Source: Anodontia alba (lineage: Eukaryota > Mollusca > Bivalvia > Lucinida > Lucinidae). Taken from it: DNA of 64,000 nt. This document shows, piece after piece, positions 1-10,397 of the stretch. A program made the translations under genes and the position numbers. The notes under the pieces are model-generated. The model did not search any database. It saw only the letters and a program-made list of their open reading frames with translations, and was not told the DNA's origin. Location of the stretch: contig OZ024821.1 in assembly GCA_964016985.1 (NCBI GenBank), forward strand, positions 91,440,093 through 91,504,092, written 5' to 3'. Within the stretch, counting starts at the first letter, position 1. Each line of letters opens with the position of its first letter.

Positions 1-520
1 CAGAGTTCATTTTTTTAAAAGAATGATCCAATGTATACACCTTCAAGGAAAATAACTCCGACATGCAAATATTTACTTCCCTTCTCACTGTGGTAGGCAT
101 AGCCCCCATTTAAAAAGGATTCGATATTTTTTTTCTTTTAGAGCAGCTCCCATTCTGGAAAAAAAAAATCTAGAACTAATGAACTACATTCTTGTCCGCA
201 AGAGTTGAAAAATGGCGGCAAAATCTTTTGTTGTATCAATTCCTCCTAGTTCTCTAAAAAATACCAAACAACACCACTTACCTAGTTTGGGTTTTCTTTT
301 TCTTTTTATCCGTCTGAATGACATAACTGAATTCAATCTCTAACATGTGTCTTCTGTAAGAAACAAACTGAGTATGGTGGTTAAGTTTTGTCATGGCCAA
401 ACTTTACCTAACAGCTTCCGGGTTTCACATTATGTGAATGCTAGAGATCTCCTGCAAAACCACTGGGCGGGATTTAACCAACTTGCTACATTAACTTCCT
501 TTCATGGTAATGATGTGTGA
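1..520. other. AT-rich stretch, nothing recognised
   Basis: I see no gene, hairpin or dispersed repeat here, only short A and T runs near 127-145 and 158-168. Open frames are short and without a recognisable motif. Confidence 0.5.
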
Positions 521-526
521 AAGTGA

Positions 527-570
527 GTCCGTCCACCCATCCGTCCGTTCGTCCGTCCGTCCATCCGTCA
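527..570. repeat. Imperfect (CCGT)n microsatellite
   Basis: About eleven tetranucleotide units of TCCG/TCCA type run without an indel. Single-base variants show that it is an aged microsatellite. Confidence 0.85.
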
Positions 571-651
571 TGCTATTAGCAACATTAGCAAGGAGCGTGG
601 GGTTTTGCAATGGCACGCCATCGACTGCGCAGTCTAGTAAATTTTTATAAC

Positions 652-716
652 ACCATATTTACCCTAAGTATTGGGACAAATTGGCATGAGAAAACAGTGT
701 AGACCTAGATCACACT
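652..716 (+). mobile_element. Truncated M4 MITE
   Basis: The left M4 end is clear (ACCATATTTACCCTAAGTAT, then GGGACA), followed by the outer K1 core motif AAACAGTGTAGACC. The right half of the hairpin and the right end are missing. Confidence 0.6.
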
Positions 717-722
717 TGGCGG

Positions 723-1370
723 AAAGTCGAATGGACAGATTCACGCGTTGTTTAAACATTTTTTTGCCTAAAAATCCTTTAAACGGGCCGTAGCTTATTT
801 ACGTGACATGACGCCAAATAAGCATCTTGTATGAGCTTTAGTTGGCATCAGCATCTTTGTTGTTTCCGTGTAATAACGTCAATTGTATACAACGTACTAT
901 ATAAATACGACTTTTTTAAAATGTTTTTTCGGGCTTTGGATGAAGTTTTTAAATAAAATTATACATAAAAATGCAAGAACAGCAACCGTACTTGTTTCTT
1001 GTCATTTCATTGATATTTGCCTGGTCCCTCGGAAGATAATCAAACACACGGCCCACGGCCTCGTGTTCCAACAGCTTCATCGGGACCTAGCAAATGTTAA
1101 TGTAAGAAAAGAAAACGTGTATCCCCTCTGTTGTATTATAGTTGTGTGTTTACTGGATGAAAACAGTGCCCGAAACAAAAGATAGTATTTTGTATTATAA
1201 TGATTCACCAATGAGTGGCATTAGGGTGTTACTTCTAGACAACTGTCGTGTAAAGACAATTGTCTTAATAAAACTTGTTAAGATTCAGTTTTAGTATCCT
1301 CCCCCGAAACATTATGTTAACAAAACGCATTTGGCGATAAAATCACTTACAAACATGCAACATGCTAATT
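723..1370. other. Unassigned stretch
   Basis: No repeat or gene is recognised. A 100-codon frame at 883-1185 has no familiar motif, an AT-rich start and no flanking splice or promoter evidence, so I do not call it a gene. Confidence 0.4.
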
Positions 1371-1378
1371 AACTGGGC

Positions 1379-1610
1379 TTAACGCTTAGCATGTTGTGTA
1401 AAGAAAAAGTAACGGCAGCATTCTGAAATAGTTTTCTTATTATTCCCATACGACACAGTTTGATAAAACGCAGGGGCTGACATTTCATGCAAATTGTCTC
1501 TTTATAAGACAATTTGCATGAAATTATAGCCCTACGTTTTGTGAAAAAATAGAAATTTTAATATCACAAATGTATCGTCTATTCAATTTGCACAGATAGT
1601 GCCAAAGGTT
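1379..1610. mobile_element. M11 MITE with K3 hairpin
   Basis: It starts at TTAACGCTTAGCATGTTG. The K3 hairpin (ACATTTCATGCAAATTGTCT and its complement) lies at 1479-1531 around a short TTTATA loop. The right end is eroded and its position approximate. Confidence 0.65.
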
Positions 1611-1789
1611 AAAGGGTTGTTTTGTGCAAAAGTGAAGTTCCGACCAGTTGGTTGTCGCCTTCAAGGCGACTGTACCGCAGAAGCGACTGGCGAAATTCGA
1701 TGATCCCGATTAGATTACGCGCATGCGCAAACTGATATGAGCATTCGCCATTTCGCATTCCAGGCTTCTCTATAATTATTCTTTTGCAA

Positions 1790-1912
1790 AAAAAAACAAA
1801 CAAAAAAACAAAAAAACAAAACAAAAAAAAAACAATAACAACAACAACAAAAAAAAAAAAAAAACAAAAACAAAAAAAAACAAAAACAAAAAAAAAACAA
1901 AAAAAAAAAAAA
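1790..1912. repeat. A-rich (AAAC)n-like tract
   Basis: About 120 bases contain almost only A with scattered C. This low-complexity tract creates spurious frames rich in Phe and Cys on the minus strand. Confidence 0.9.
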
Positions 1913-2077
1913 CGAATCTATGATAATCTATAAATTAAAAGCTGCATGGGTTCGATTATTTAGTCGACACAATTTGTAATACAGTATATTTAAAGCTCAT
2001 TACTTTATCGAAACAGAAACAAAGGGTAGATGTTTATTGTTCAAATTTTGTGAATAATATAAATCGAAAATGTCGCC

Positions 2078-2421
2078 TTTGGAAGCACAGAACACAAAAA
2101 AGAACGAAAATCGGAGACTGTTTTATTAAGTCTCATTGTAATTTGCGAGGCTGCATTCGCCCTCTCTCCCCCCCTCCCCCCCCCCCACACCCCCCCCCCC
2201 CAACCCCACAACCCCCTTGGCACAAACTTAAGCGGTATTCGATTTTCAAAAGAACCAGAAGAAAGAGCTGAATAATTCCAAAGAAAATACAAATATAATC
2301 GGCTATGATGAAGTACGGGGTGACGTTTTACGGTCGCCACACGACACTTCACTCGAGCTGCAGTGATGTAAAATAAAAATCTTTGGAAACAGTAAACATA
2401 CAAAAGAACGAAAATCGGAGA
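2078..2421 (+). repeat. Pair of about 40-bp direct repeats
   Basis: The motif AAGAACGAAAATCGGAGA, with similar upstream bases, occurs near 2100-2117 and again near 2404-2421, about 305 bases apart. The interval holds the C-rich tract. I do not recognise the origin of the pair. Confidence 0.6.
2161..2217. repeat. C-rich low-complexity tract
   Basis: About 57 bases are nearly pure C with a few T and A. The complementary G-rich strand could form a G-quadruplex. Minus-strand frames here are Gly-rich artefacts. Confidence 0.9.
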
Positions 2422-2753
2422 ATCGGAGACATGTCCCTTTTATATAGTCTGTCGGCAGATGAAACATATTAGGGTGTAACTCTGTATTTTGATTTACTTT
2501 TTTTTCTAGTTTCGGTTTATTTATAAGCATACCCTGGAAGGAACTCTCATGTTTGTTGAGTGATTTGCTTGTTTGACCTTTATCTTTCATCGTTTCTGCA
2601 GATGTGATGATATTTGCGGCTTTTACTGTTGTCATTTGATAATCGTTAATTTCGTTTTGCAAAGACAATTCATTAAATTCAAGAGAAAAAGGGTCTAAGC
2701 TGTCAGCTTAATGAATTCTTTAATATTTTACTTTTTTTTTTTTTTAATTTTAA

Positions 2754-2913
2754 GCCGCAACGTCAGAAATTGTACCTTTGGACATGTGCGCCGTCTGATC
2801 AGAACCTTCACTGAAGGCATTTTGGATAGCCAAGGCTGCAAAGTTTCTTCATGCGGACAGTTATTTAGAGTCTTCGTTGGGCGAACATGCCAGATGTTCT
2901 CTCACGTTGCGGC
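2754..2913 (+). mobile_element. Short M16 two-hairpin MITE
   Basis: The ends GCCGCAACGT and ACGTTGCGGC are exact inverted repeats. Inside are the M16 landmarks: a GTGCGCC box, TTTTGGATAGCCAAGG, and CTTCATGCGGACA. Both inner hairpins are shortened. The flanks are TTTAA on each side, which allows a TTA or TTAA target duplication that the palindromic ends leave ambiguous. Confidence 0.75.
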
Positions 2914-3155
2914 TTTAATATAATGACAACCAGACCTGAGATTCATGAGTTTGGATTTATGAATGTTGGTACTTTTGCTTGTATTAAGTTAATTAGAAAA
3001 AAAAAAAAAAAAACGGCATTAGATTTAATAATTACGTTAAAGATCCCCTCTGACAGCATTGATGATGTCAGATGGAAAATATATATGTATATCAATTTTC
3101 TAAAACATATTTGAAGAAAGGGGTTGATATGACCAATAATTTCAAAGACACATAA

Positions 3156-3262
3156 CCCAGCTAGCATTCTTTATAAATCTAGAGCGGGCCGTCATCGGCC
3201 AGGCAGTTACTCTGACGGGCCGATAACGGCCCGCTATAGATTTATAAAGATTGCTTTCTGGG
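3156..3262. mobile_element. M1 MITE, AA target duplication
   Basis: This 107-bp near-palindrome runs CCCAGCTAGCATTCTTTATA ... TTTCTGGG with the GC-rich core GCGGGCCGTCATCGGCC. The two flanking bases are AA on both sides, fitting the 2-bp duplication seen at other copies. The left arm carries an altered core (GGCCAGGCAG). Confidence 0.85.
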
Positions 3263-3462
3263 AACCGTGTAAGACACGAAAGAGCATTACTATGGGAAAA
3301 CTTATGCCATAACTAGCTAAAATGAAAACATTGTCTTTCGCAGACTCAGACGCAGACGACATCTACCATATTCTACCTAATTACCGTACATGCTCCTATA
3401 AGCACACAGTCAAGCAATTAGTAGTCTTTAAATTACAGCCAGTGTACTTTTAGCTGCTTCTA

Positions 3463-3550
3463 TATAAAAACATATGTTGTTGGTACTCATTTGAATTGCC
3501 TCGACAAGTCGAGGCAATTCAAATGAATACCAACAACATATGCTTTTATA
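3463..3550. mobile_element. K2 hairpin (M10-like)
   Basis: A near-perfect 88-bp inverted repeat contains GGTACTCATTTGAATTGCCT and its complement around a CGACAAGTCG centre. The outer arms (ATAAAAACATATGTTG) resemble M10. Its inner stem bases (GAATTG/CAATTC) differ from other K2 copies but match each other. Confidence 0.8.
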
Positions 3551-3894
3551 AAGAAAATCAGAAAAATTTTGTGTAAGTATCATCAGATACGCCCCTCATT
3601 AAGTTCTTTGCTGATCTTTCTCTAAATTGTACTCGTATTAGGAGATTTTACTACAAGTTTTTTTTCTAGTTATTTTTGAAAAACCTAAGCGCACAGGTCG
3701 AATACGGTATATACATTGTATGTGTAGGTGAAGTTGACAGAGTGTAAGTTTTTATGGTCAGATTTAAGTAGTCACCTTACTTATTCGGTTTCACATGAAT
3801 ACAAAAATGTGTACCTCTTCTGATTCAAAATGTATCGTGAATCATTAGCACATTTTCATTGAATTCCATCCAGATGTTGTCGAACAAAACCTTC

Positions 3895-4384
3895 AACGTC
3901 ATTGTATTTCCCTTAGAAGCAGTATTGATACTGATTTAGGATCGAAGTGGAATCAGACTTGACACAAGCTTGAAAGTCTACAGATCTGCTGCCAACACTA
4001 TTATACGCATGTGAAACTTGGACAGTTTACCACTTCCATACAAGCTGTCTTGGACAACTTCTAAAGATTAATTTGCAAGACAGCATTCCAGACACAGACG
4101 TCCTGAAAAGAGCAGGGATGCAGAATACATACTCTTCTGAAATTAGCACAATTAAGATGGACAGGCCATGTTACCAGAATGTCTGATGAACGTTTGCTAA
4201 AGAAAATCCTCTATGGAGAACTACAAGTGGGAAAATACTCCCACGGTGGTCAGAAGAAGCAATAAAAAGACACCCTCAAAGCCTCCCTTAAGGATTTTAA
4301 CTTACCAACAGAGTCGTGGGTACAGATTGCACAGGATCGAGCAAAGTGGCGAGGCCTCGTAAGAAAGGCTGTTGGTGAATACGA

Positions 4385-4423
<39 letters not shown>

Positions 4424-4660
4424 AACAACAGCGAAGCCGAGCAGAAATATGCTTAGCAGAAAGCCAGAGCTAAAGCATCACAGCTTTCTTTCTCAGAACT
4501 CTCTTGTTCTATCTGCAACAGGCAGTTTTGAGCTAAGATTGGTCTCATCAGCCATCTTAGAACACACAAACAATAGCACTTTACGCATTTTATTAAGATT
4601 GGTCATTGTTAGTAATGACAGACGAACTATTAGTGTTGATAGAAAATCAAGGGCCTAAAT
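3895..4660 (+). pseudogene. Non-LTR retrotransposon 3' relic
   Basis: Frameshifted pieces match the C-terminal part of endonuclease/reverse-transcriptase polyproteins common in invertebrate LINEs: YACETWTVY near 4004, [10 protein letters not shown] at 4152-4181 and KKILYGEL soon after. A CSICNRQF-type zinc finger follows at 4502-4567 (Cys codons 4505 and 4514, His codons 4553 and 4565). The pieces sit in different frames, an in-frame TGA lies at 4529, and a 34-base A tract interrupts at 4389-4422, so it is inactive. The polymerase and endonuclease domains are absent. The clade is not resolved. Confidence 0.8.
4389..4422 (+). repeat. Poly(A) tract within the LINE relic
   Basis: An uninterrupted A run lies inside the coding remnant. 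It could be the tail of a secondary insertion or slippage of a Lys-rich codon run. Confidence 0.85.
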
Positions 4661-4863
4661 GGTCTAACATTTAGTTCTCTATGAATTTACTGCCGTCGGT
4701 TTTAATGTGAAGCAGTTATGAATTTGTTGGCTGTGCAGGTTTTCATTGCTTACATTAAGTATTTTAGAAAGGCGATAGAATTTAAACTTAGCGACGCATC
4801 TCAAAAGTATTTACCTTTCAGTTTCATCGTACTTAACTATATATAGTGTAGTTTATTTTGCTG

Positions 4864-5092
4864 GGACAATTGTTCAAAACTAACCATATCGTTAGCTAAC
4901 GTATCGTTAAAACTTTGATCTCTAAATATAGCATATATGCTAATATTTTTGCTGAAAAGTGTGATTTGCAAAAGCTACTCACATTTTATTTCAGCAAAAT
5001 ACCTGTGAATTAGATATTGTACTTACTAGAACAATTAACATTTTGACCACTAACGAGCTCGTTAAGCTAACGATGCTTTGAACAATTGAGTG
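4864..5092 (-). mobile_element. M3 MITE, CTG target duplication
   Basis: This element has degraded ends (GGACAATTGTTCAAAAC and TTTGAACAATTGAGTG) and the M3 interior in inverted orientation relative to the copy at 5349. CTG flanks both sides (4861-4863 and 5093-5095). A CWG 3-bp duplication is typical of Harbinger-type transposons; that assignment is inference. Confidence 0.75.
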
Positions 5093-5277
5093 CTGGTCTT
5101 TTGTGCTCACTTAGTCCATTCCGGGACTTTTTGAAACTTTACATGAGGGTGAGTCACTGATGAGGACTAATTGGCCGGAATTAGTTAGTCTGTCCCAGAA
5201 AGCTTGACACTTCAGTTGTTTTAGATTAGTGAGCGTGTTCATTGCTCTAAAGGGGTATTCAGTTTAGAACCTATTTA
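5093..5277 (+). repeat. Tandem duplication, unit A
   Basis: This unit runs from CTGGTCTTTTGTGCTC through GAGTCACTGATGAGG to AGTTTAGAACCTATTT. It recurs with moderate divergence at 5597-5773. Each unit has an M3 element immediately upstream. Confidence 0.8.
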
Positions 5278-5348
5278 TCTTCACTACAGATGTGCGGCGC
5301 CGTAAAACGTCTCCCCGCACATCACTATGGTGAAGTTTATATTTTCTG

Positions 5349-5596
5349 GGCCTAGTTGTTCAAAGCGTCGTTAGCTTAACGAGCTCATTAGTGGTCAAAA
5401 TGTTAACTGTTCTAGTAAATACAATAACAAATTCACAGGTATGTTTGTATTTTTGCTGAAAAAATGTGACTTGTAAGTGCAAAAGCTACTCACATTTTTT
5501 TTTTCAGCAAAAATATTAGCATATACGCCATATTTAATGATCAAAGTTTTAACGATACGTTAACTAACGATATCGTTAGTTTTGAACAACTGGGCC
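5349..5596 (+). mobile_element. M3 MITE, opposite orientation
   Basis: The ends GGCCTAGTTGTTCAAAGC and TTGAACAACTGGGCC form a terminal inverted repeat, with an inner GCAAAAGCTACTCACATT hairpin arm. The flanks are CTG on the left (5346-5348) and CAG on the right (5597-5599). The element occupies the same place in its duplicated unit as the one at 4864 but is flipped. Confidence 0.8.
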
Positions 5597-5773
5597 CAGG
5601 TCTTTTGTGATCATTGAGTCCGTTCTGGGACTTTTTGAAAATTAATATGAGGGCGAGTCACTGATGAGGCCTAATGACTGAACCTAGCTAGTCTAACCAG
5701 AAATCTTGACATTTTAGCTATTTAGTGAGTGTGTTCATTGTTCTCAAGGGTCATTATGTTTAGAATCTATTTC
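5597..5773 (+). repeat. Tandem duplication, unit B
   Basis: This is the second copy of the 5093-5277 unit. It shares AGTCACTGATGAGG, a CTTGACA(C/T)TT motif and GTGTTCATTG, with many point differences and small indels. Confidence 0.8.
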
Positions 5774-6405
5774 ATGATGCAACTACACTGTTTGCCATTG
5801 TATTTACAATTATAATTAAAATCCCTTTTGAGACAATGGGCATCCAATTCCAAAGATAAAAGGTTTCACATATGAAACTTTGGGTAAGAAAGTCTGTTTC
5901 GTTGCCCTTTTCTCACAGTGACACACACTTTTGTTTCACAAGTGTCATACAGCTGCCATAACTTGATCTTGACATTTTATAGCAAAACATATCTTAGTAT
6001 ATATATCTTTTCATAGAAAACAGGATTTGACATTTTATATTGATCATTTGCTGCTTGGCAGGCAATTCACATGAAATTCCAAGCCTAATTTTCTCTGAAT
6101 AAAAAAAACAAACTAACTTAACATGACATTTGCTACAATTAGGCATGGCGGTTTAAGGGTTAAAATGTAGGTTTATATCTGGGTTTAGAGGGAAAAAAAA
6201 GTGACGACCGTTTATGCAACACCTTTTATAAAACTGTAATTTATATTTTATCTGAAAATTCGACTTTTGTTCAGTATGATATCAATATTCGTGTCAAGAT
6301 TCTTTTCGATTGTTTGACCAACTGCTGACATTGTGTTTGATGCCCATTGTGGGAACACAAAAGCCAGGAGACACCTGGCAGGAAGTTCGTATATTTACCA
6401 GATCT
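5774..6405. other. Unassigned stretch
   Basis: No gene or repeat family is recognised. The phrase GGTTTAAGGGTTAA near 6150-6163 resembles a TTAA-type MITE end without a partner that I can find. Confidence 0.4.
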
Positions 6406-6462
6406 TATTTATTTTTATTTTTATTTTATTTATTTATTTTATTTATTATTTTTTTTTTTTTG
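6406..6462. repeat. T-rich (TTTAT)n tract
   Basis: This low-complexity T-rich run has A at irregular spacing. Confidence 0.85.
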
Positions 6463-6527
6463 TATGTGAACACGCAAAAATCTGAAGCTGACCGTTTTGT
6501 GCCTTACATTTTCCCTCATAGAGCAAT

Positions 6528-6720
6528 ATTGTACTTACCCTAAGTACTCGGAAACCTAAACACCTTACCACACTTGTCCTAACATTTGACCAAATCCATT
6601 TTAATACCTGTTGATGTATCTAAACACTGTTGCTTGAGTAGTATACGAGTACCCCTGATCAATCGCCTTGTTTTGTGGCGTCGACTCAGGGTCTACACAG
6701 TTTTCTGAGGCATATAAGTT
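6528..6720 (-). mobile_element. Degenerate M4 MITE
   Basis: Recognisable parts are CTTACCCTAAGTACTCGGA, CCTGTTGATGTATCTAAA and the K1 outer arm GGGTCTACACAGTTT. The hairpin is no longer well paired and the right terminus is lost. Confidence 0.55.
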
Positions 6721-6825
6721 CTAAATTATACATTCACGACAAATTGGTATTTTGACCATACCATAAAATAGGGTTTAATTTTTTTTTCTGCAAACTTTTC
6801 CCTTAGAAATAACTTGCTTGAAATA

Positions 6826-7038
6826 TTAACCCTTGTCATGCTGAATAAATTGATATCCACGCCCATTTTTAATTGTTAGCCAATCAGATTACTTAATCCA
6901 GATTGTGGATATAAATTCACATCCTGAATGACAAACAGTGCAGATCCAGATCAGTTGGCTTCTATAGAAGCCAACTGATCTGGACCTACACTGTTTGCAA
7001 AGGCAGGGTATATCCGGGTTCAGCAGGACAAGGGTTAA
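6826..7038. mobile_element. M7 MITE with K1 core, TTAA-flanked
   Basis: The ends TTAACCCTTGTCATGCTG and CAGCAGGACAAGGGTTAA are inverted repeats flanked by TTAA. The K1 core at 6940-7000 pairs CAGTGCAGATCCAGATCAGT with its complement through GGCTTCTATAGAAGCC. A second copy lies at 38237. TTAA suggests piggyBac- or Kolobok-type mobilisation (inference). Confidence 0.85.
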
Positions 7039-7168
7039 ACTCTGTTTTCTAGAAAATATAAGGAAATATTTCCATTTTACCCAACATGGTAAATGTTAAT
7101 ATGACAGTATGGATGTATCATATATATTTGGACTGCATCGTGATAAAATTTTTTGTTTTGGACAATAT

Positions 7169-7526
7169 AGTAGAACCTCGATAGCTCGAACACCGATGGC
7201 TCGTTTACCGTGGCTAACTCGAACTCGTTTTTGAGACCCTACGAAGTTCTTCCGACAGCTCAGGAAAACAAATGTTTAGGGAAATTTTCTTATTTGTCGT
7301 GAAATTGTATGTTATGTGCACTCATTAGAATCGCCTCGTCGAGGCGATTCTAATGAGTACACTCAACATACAATTATTGTGTAAAAAATCGAAAAAAAAA
7401 AATTCCTAAATTATTGCCATTTGCCTCCTGACTTGGCACCATAATTAACCTTCAGTGGCTCGAACCACCATGTCTCGAACAATTTTCTATGGTCCCAAAG
7501 ATGTTCGAGCCATCGAAGTTCGACTG
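7169..7526. mobile_element. M8 MITE with K2 core, pogo-like ends
   Basis: The terminal repeats are TAGTAGAACCTCGATAGCTC on the left and the complement of GAGCCATCGAAGTTCGACTG on the right, next to TA. The K2 hairpin at 7313-7374 (CTCATTAGAATCGCCTCG) sits in the middle. CAGTNGAACCTC ends at TA are typical of Tc1/mariner pogo-type elements. No coding capacity remains. Confidence 0.8.
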
Positions 7527-7960
7527 TATGTGGACGGCGACTGCTCAGACCATTCTACGTCTAGCCATCTTCTTATTATCTACTGATTTATGAGAGAGCG
7601 ATTAGACTGCGTTCAGATTGTGCTCAAGGGCAGGTTAATCTGGGCCATCCTGTGGTGCATATGCCCCGAGGTCTTTATGTTTTTTGTATGTACTCATTAA
7701 GAAACTGACAATGGCAAGTATCCTACAATTTGTTTCTTCATCAATTACTCGCTCAGCTGGTTTGCCGATGGGATTGTTTTTTCTTTTGTTTTAGTTTGTT
7801 TTCTTCCTTTCTGTGAAAATATATTTGTACAAAAGTTACCCTCCGTTTGAACAGACCTGAATACCAGTAGTTTCAAATGGTTAAAACAACAAAAATCTTC
7901 GTAATCCTGTGGAAACAAAAATCTTCGTAATCCTGTGGAAAATTCTTTAAGTGGAATTGA
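7527..7960. other. Unassigned stretch with a 27-bp tandem repeat
   Basis: At 7886-7940 the phrase CAAAAATCTTCGTAATCCTG is repeated twice in tandem. Nothing else is recognised. Confidence 0.5.
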
Positions 7961-7989
7961 AGCACTTTCAGGGGCGGGGGAAGAAAAAG

Positions 7990-8110
7990 CTGATTTTGTC
8001 CCTTTCAGAAAAGGAGACTACCCTGAAAGGAAAGAATTTGCCCCCCCCCCTTTGAAAGGGGCGAGGGCAAATTCTTTCCTAATTTTCAGAAGGGGCTTGA
8101 TGTGGATGAA
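7990..8110. mobile_element. M13 MITE (K4 hairpin)
   Basis: GGAAAGAATTTGCCCCCCCC pairs with GGGGCGAGGGCAAATTCTTTCC. The outer arms CCTTTCAGAAAAGGAGACTA and TTTTCAGAAGGGGCTTG match other M13 copies. The stem centre has become C-rich. Confidence 0.75.
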
Positions 8111-8405
8111 CGCAAATACGAAGCCACAAAATTTGCCTCCTTTGTGAGAATGGAGGAAAACCATCAAGTACTAGTATATCCAGTCCCGTTAGAATTTCAC
8201 CTTATTAGGTCAAGAATATATCTTGCAGAACTATTTTCACCATGAATATTCGGATAGATCCACCTGAGCAGGTACTGCATACCAGACCAGATCCTGACAT
8301 GACAGGAGGTGATGTCTCATTAGGAGTCCAGCAGTTTTAAACATATGGACAGGCAGCCAAATGAACTTATTCAAATATTAGGATCGGATCATTATAGTAG
8401 GGACT

Positions 8406-8898
8406 TCAGGCCCCAAGGTTATTCAACTGTTTTCGTGCTCAACTGAGCTGAGCATGAAATTTGTTCTCCTGATAAATCTCATATTACTAGTAGTAGTAGT
8501 AGTAGTAATTTATTTATTAAAGTGTCGTATATCAATATATACATATAAAAATTACATTTTTTAAAATACGTAAGACTATATTGATATCCAGCCAATGTTG
8601 ACTTACAAGACAGTATGTACATGCATCATAAAACACATCATCACAGAAATTTGCTTTGCTAAAATTTTATTCTACACACAAGCCATTCCGAGCCAACAGG
8701 TGCGACAAAGGACAGCGGGCGCCGAGTATTAATAACAATTGCAAATTCTGTCTTGCTAAACATAGCTGAGCATGAAAATTTCTCTGTTAATAAATATGAA
8801 AATGCCAACTATTGTTGGCATTTTCATATTCATTGGCAGAGAAAATTTCTAGCTCAGCTGAGTTGAGCATGAAAAAAGTTTTATAACCTCGGGGCCAT
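8406..8898. mobile_element. M15 MITE, interrupted
   Basis: The ends CAGGCCCCAAGGTTATTCAA and TTTTATAACCTCGGGGCC are inverted repeats. The palindromic boxes CAACTGAGCTGAGCATGAAA and AAATATGAAAATGCCAAC with its complement fill the arms. Comparison with the uninterrupted copy at 42648 shows about 245 extra bases at roughly 8485-8733. Confidence 0.8.
8485..8733. mobile_element. Insertion inside M15, possible retroposon
   Basis: The insert begins with an (AGT)n run at 8485-8507 and ends near GGGCGCCGAG. It is absent from the related M15 copy. TATTA occurs on both flanks, compatible with a short target duplication. No tRNA-like promoter or coding remnant is obvious. Confidence 0.5.
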
Positions 8899-9003
8899 GT
8901 ATCCGAATATTTAGGGTAATGGCAGTAATACAATGTGGTTCGAATCTGAGAAAGGTGTAGAACATAATTAAAAAGAAACAAACAAAAACCCTGCATTCTC
9001 ATC

Positions 9004-9276
9004 CCGAAAACACGCCTATATAATTTTGACCCTCCTTGAACCCCACTTTTATATAGTAAAACAGGGGTTTACAGAGGTATACGTTATCTTTATTATTTTG
9101 CTAAAAAACATAGATTGTGGGTACTCGTTAGAACCGCCTCGCCGAGGCGGTTCTAACGAGTACCCACAATCTATGTTTTGAGATAAAATATGAAAAATAT
9201 CAGAAATTTTTATCTGAAAGTTTTCCTTTTTTTTTGATTGTAAAATTTTCAATATATTTGAATAGGCGTGTTTTCG
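9004..9276 (+). mobile_element. M9 MITE with K2 core
   Basis: The terminal repeats CGAAAACACGCCTATA and TATAGGC-type GAATAGGCGTGTTTTCG enclose GACCC...GGGGTTTACAG arms. The central K2 hairpin at 9106-9180 is perfect (GGGTACTCGTTAGAACCGCC and its complement). Confidence 0.85.
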
Positions 9277-9984
9277 TAATGTGTCTTCTATCGTTTTCAA
9301 ACCAGCAGTTGAAGAAATCTGCGAGTCATCATGGCATCTTGTTTTTTGTGTGAATGGTTTGTCTTTCATGAGGTCTTTCACTATATTTCAATGAATGTAT
9401 CTAACAGGGTAAAATCGAGCTCAGCAACCGAGCCCAACTCAGACTACCAAATTTGTAGAGCTCTTGCAGTGATTTATTCACAGTTTGCTTCTGTCGAGTA
9501 CAAGAGACTCATATGGTTAAAATTTACATGAAAAAAAAAAAAAAAAAAAATTAAAAAAAAAAAAAAAAAAATAAATAAATCACGAATCCCAAACATATAA
9601 AAGCAGTTTTCTGCTCTATTGTGTGACTCTAGGGGCTCATGTATAAAACTTGCCCCAGAGAAAAATTATGAATATGTGAAGCGGGACTCGCTGGTGAAAA
9701 AAAAAAAAAAAAAAGAAATCAATGGCTCGACCGTCACTGCGCATGTCATAACAGTCAGTTTTATTGTAAGTCTACGAAAGTTATACATACATCAAAATGC
9801 CTTCTCAAGTCTACCAAATTTGATGAAATGAAATTGCTTAAATTGTGCCTGTAACTACAACAGCAAGAAATATGAGTTACATGTAGGAGCCTTCAAGGGA
9901 CTGTATACAAATAGTATATTTCCCGCCATTTTCACAATGGAGACAATTTTTGTGACTTCCTGTTTGCTTTCTTATACACTAATC
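9277..9984. other. Unassigned stretch with A-rich tracts
   Basis: A-rich tracts lie at 9531-9590 and 9698-9716. Frames here are short and unrecognised. Confidence 0.5.
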
Positions 9985-10077
9985 CTCTTCAGAAAAGGGG
10001 TTTACTCTATAAAGGAAGAATTTGCTCCCCGTGGGAGCAAATTCTTTCCTCTTATAGTAGACCCCTCTTCAAAAGGC
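9985..10077. mobile_element. M13 MITE, left part
   Basis: A strong K4 hairpin pairs AAGGAAGAATTTGCTCCCC with GGGAGCAAATTCTTTCCT. The arms are AAAAGGGGTTTACTCTATAA and TTATAGTAGACCCCTCTTC. A SINE is inserted in its right flank. Confidence 0.85.
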
Positions 10078-10083
10078 AGGCAA
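10071..10083 (+). repeat. SINE target duplication, left
   Basis: The 13 bases AAAAGGCAGGCAA recur exactly at 10385-10397. They bracket the SINE between them and mark its insertion site. Confidence 0.9.
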
Positions 10084-10384
10084 TGCCGACATCGATGGCT
10101 CAGTTGGAAGCGCCGTCCGACTGGAGACCAGGAGGTCGCGGGTTCAACCCCCCGCAGAGGTCGGCAACATTCTTTCGTAGAGATTGATCATGAAATATTT
10201 TCTACGGTCATTCTCTCCCTTCCGCTGATTCAAGAAGGGCAGTTGTCAGTTTCTGGCGAAAGAATGTGCACAATACTGGTTGACCGCTTAGAGGACTAAG
10301 CCTGCCCAGTAAACGTGTGGCTAGGTAAACTGACCGCGCTCGACATGACCCCATTGGGTTGACTGAGCCGTAAAACCTCAAACC
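10084..10384 (+). mobile_element. tRNA-derived SINE (S1), full length
   Basis: The head is tRNA-like. It has GCCGAC at 10085 pairing with GTCGGC near 10160, a polymerase III A box TGGCTCAGTTGG at 10096-10107 and a B box GGTTCAACCCC at 10141-10151. The T arm is intact (GCGGG/CCCGC), but the anticodon stem is poorly paired, so it is not a working tRNA. The body holds GCTGATTCAAGAAGGGCAG and GCTTAGAGGACTAAGCC, which recur at 36533-36692 and 50860-51480. The 13-bp flanking duplication shows retroposition. Confidence 0.88.
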
Positions 10385-10397
10385 AAAAGGCAGGCAA
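10385..10397 (+). repeat. SINE target duplication, right
   Basis: This is an exact copy of 10071-10083. Confidence 0.9.

Noticed and set aside
5143..5175. Hammerhead-type ribozyme (CTGATGAGG motif in the tandem units)
   Set aside because: The phrase GTCACTGATGAGG resembles the CUGAUGA box, but I could not find the GAAA box and paired stems in the required order.
10084..10168. tRNA gene
   Set aside because: The T arm and acceptor are reasonable, but the anticodon stem does not pair and the unit continues into a SINE body with a target duplication.
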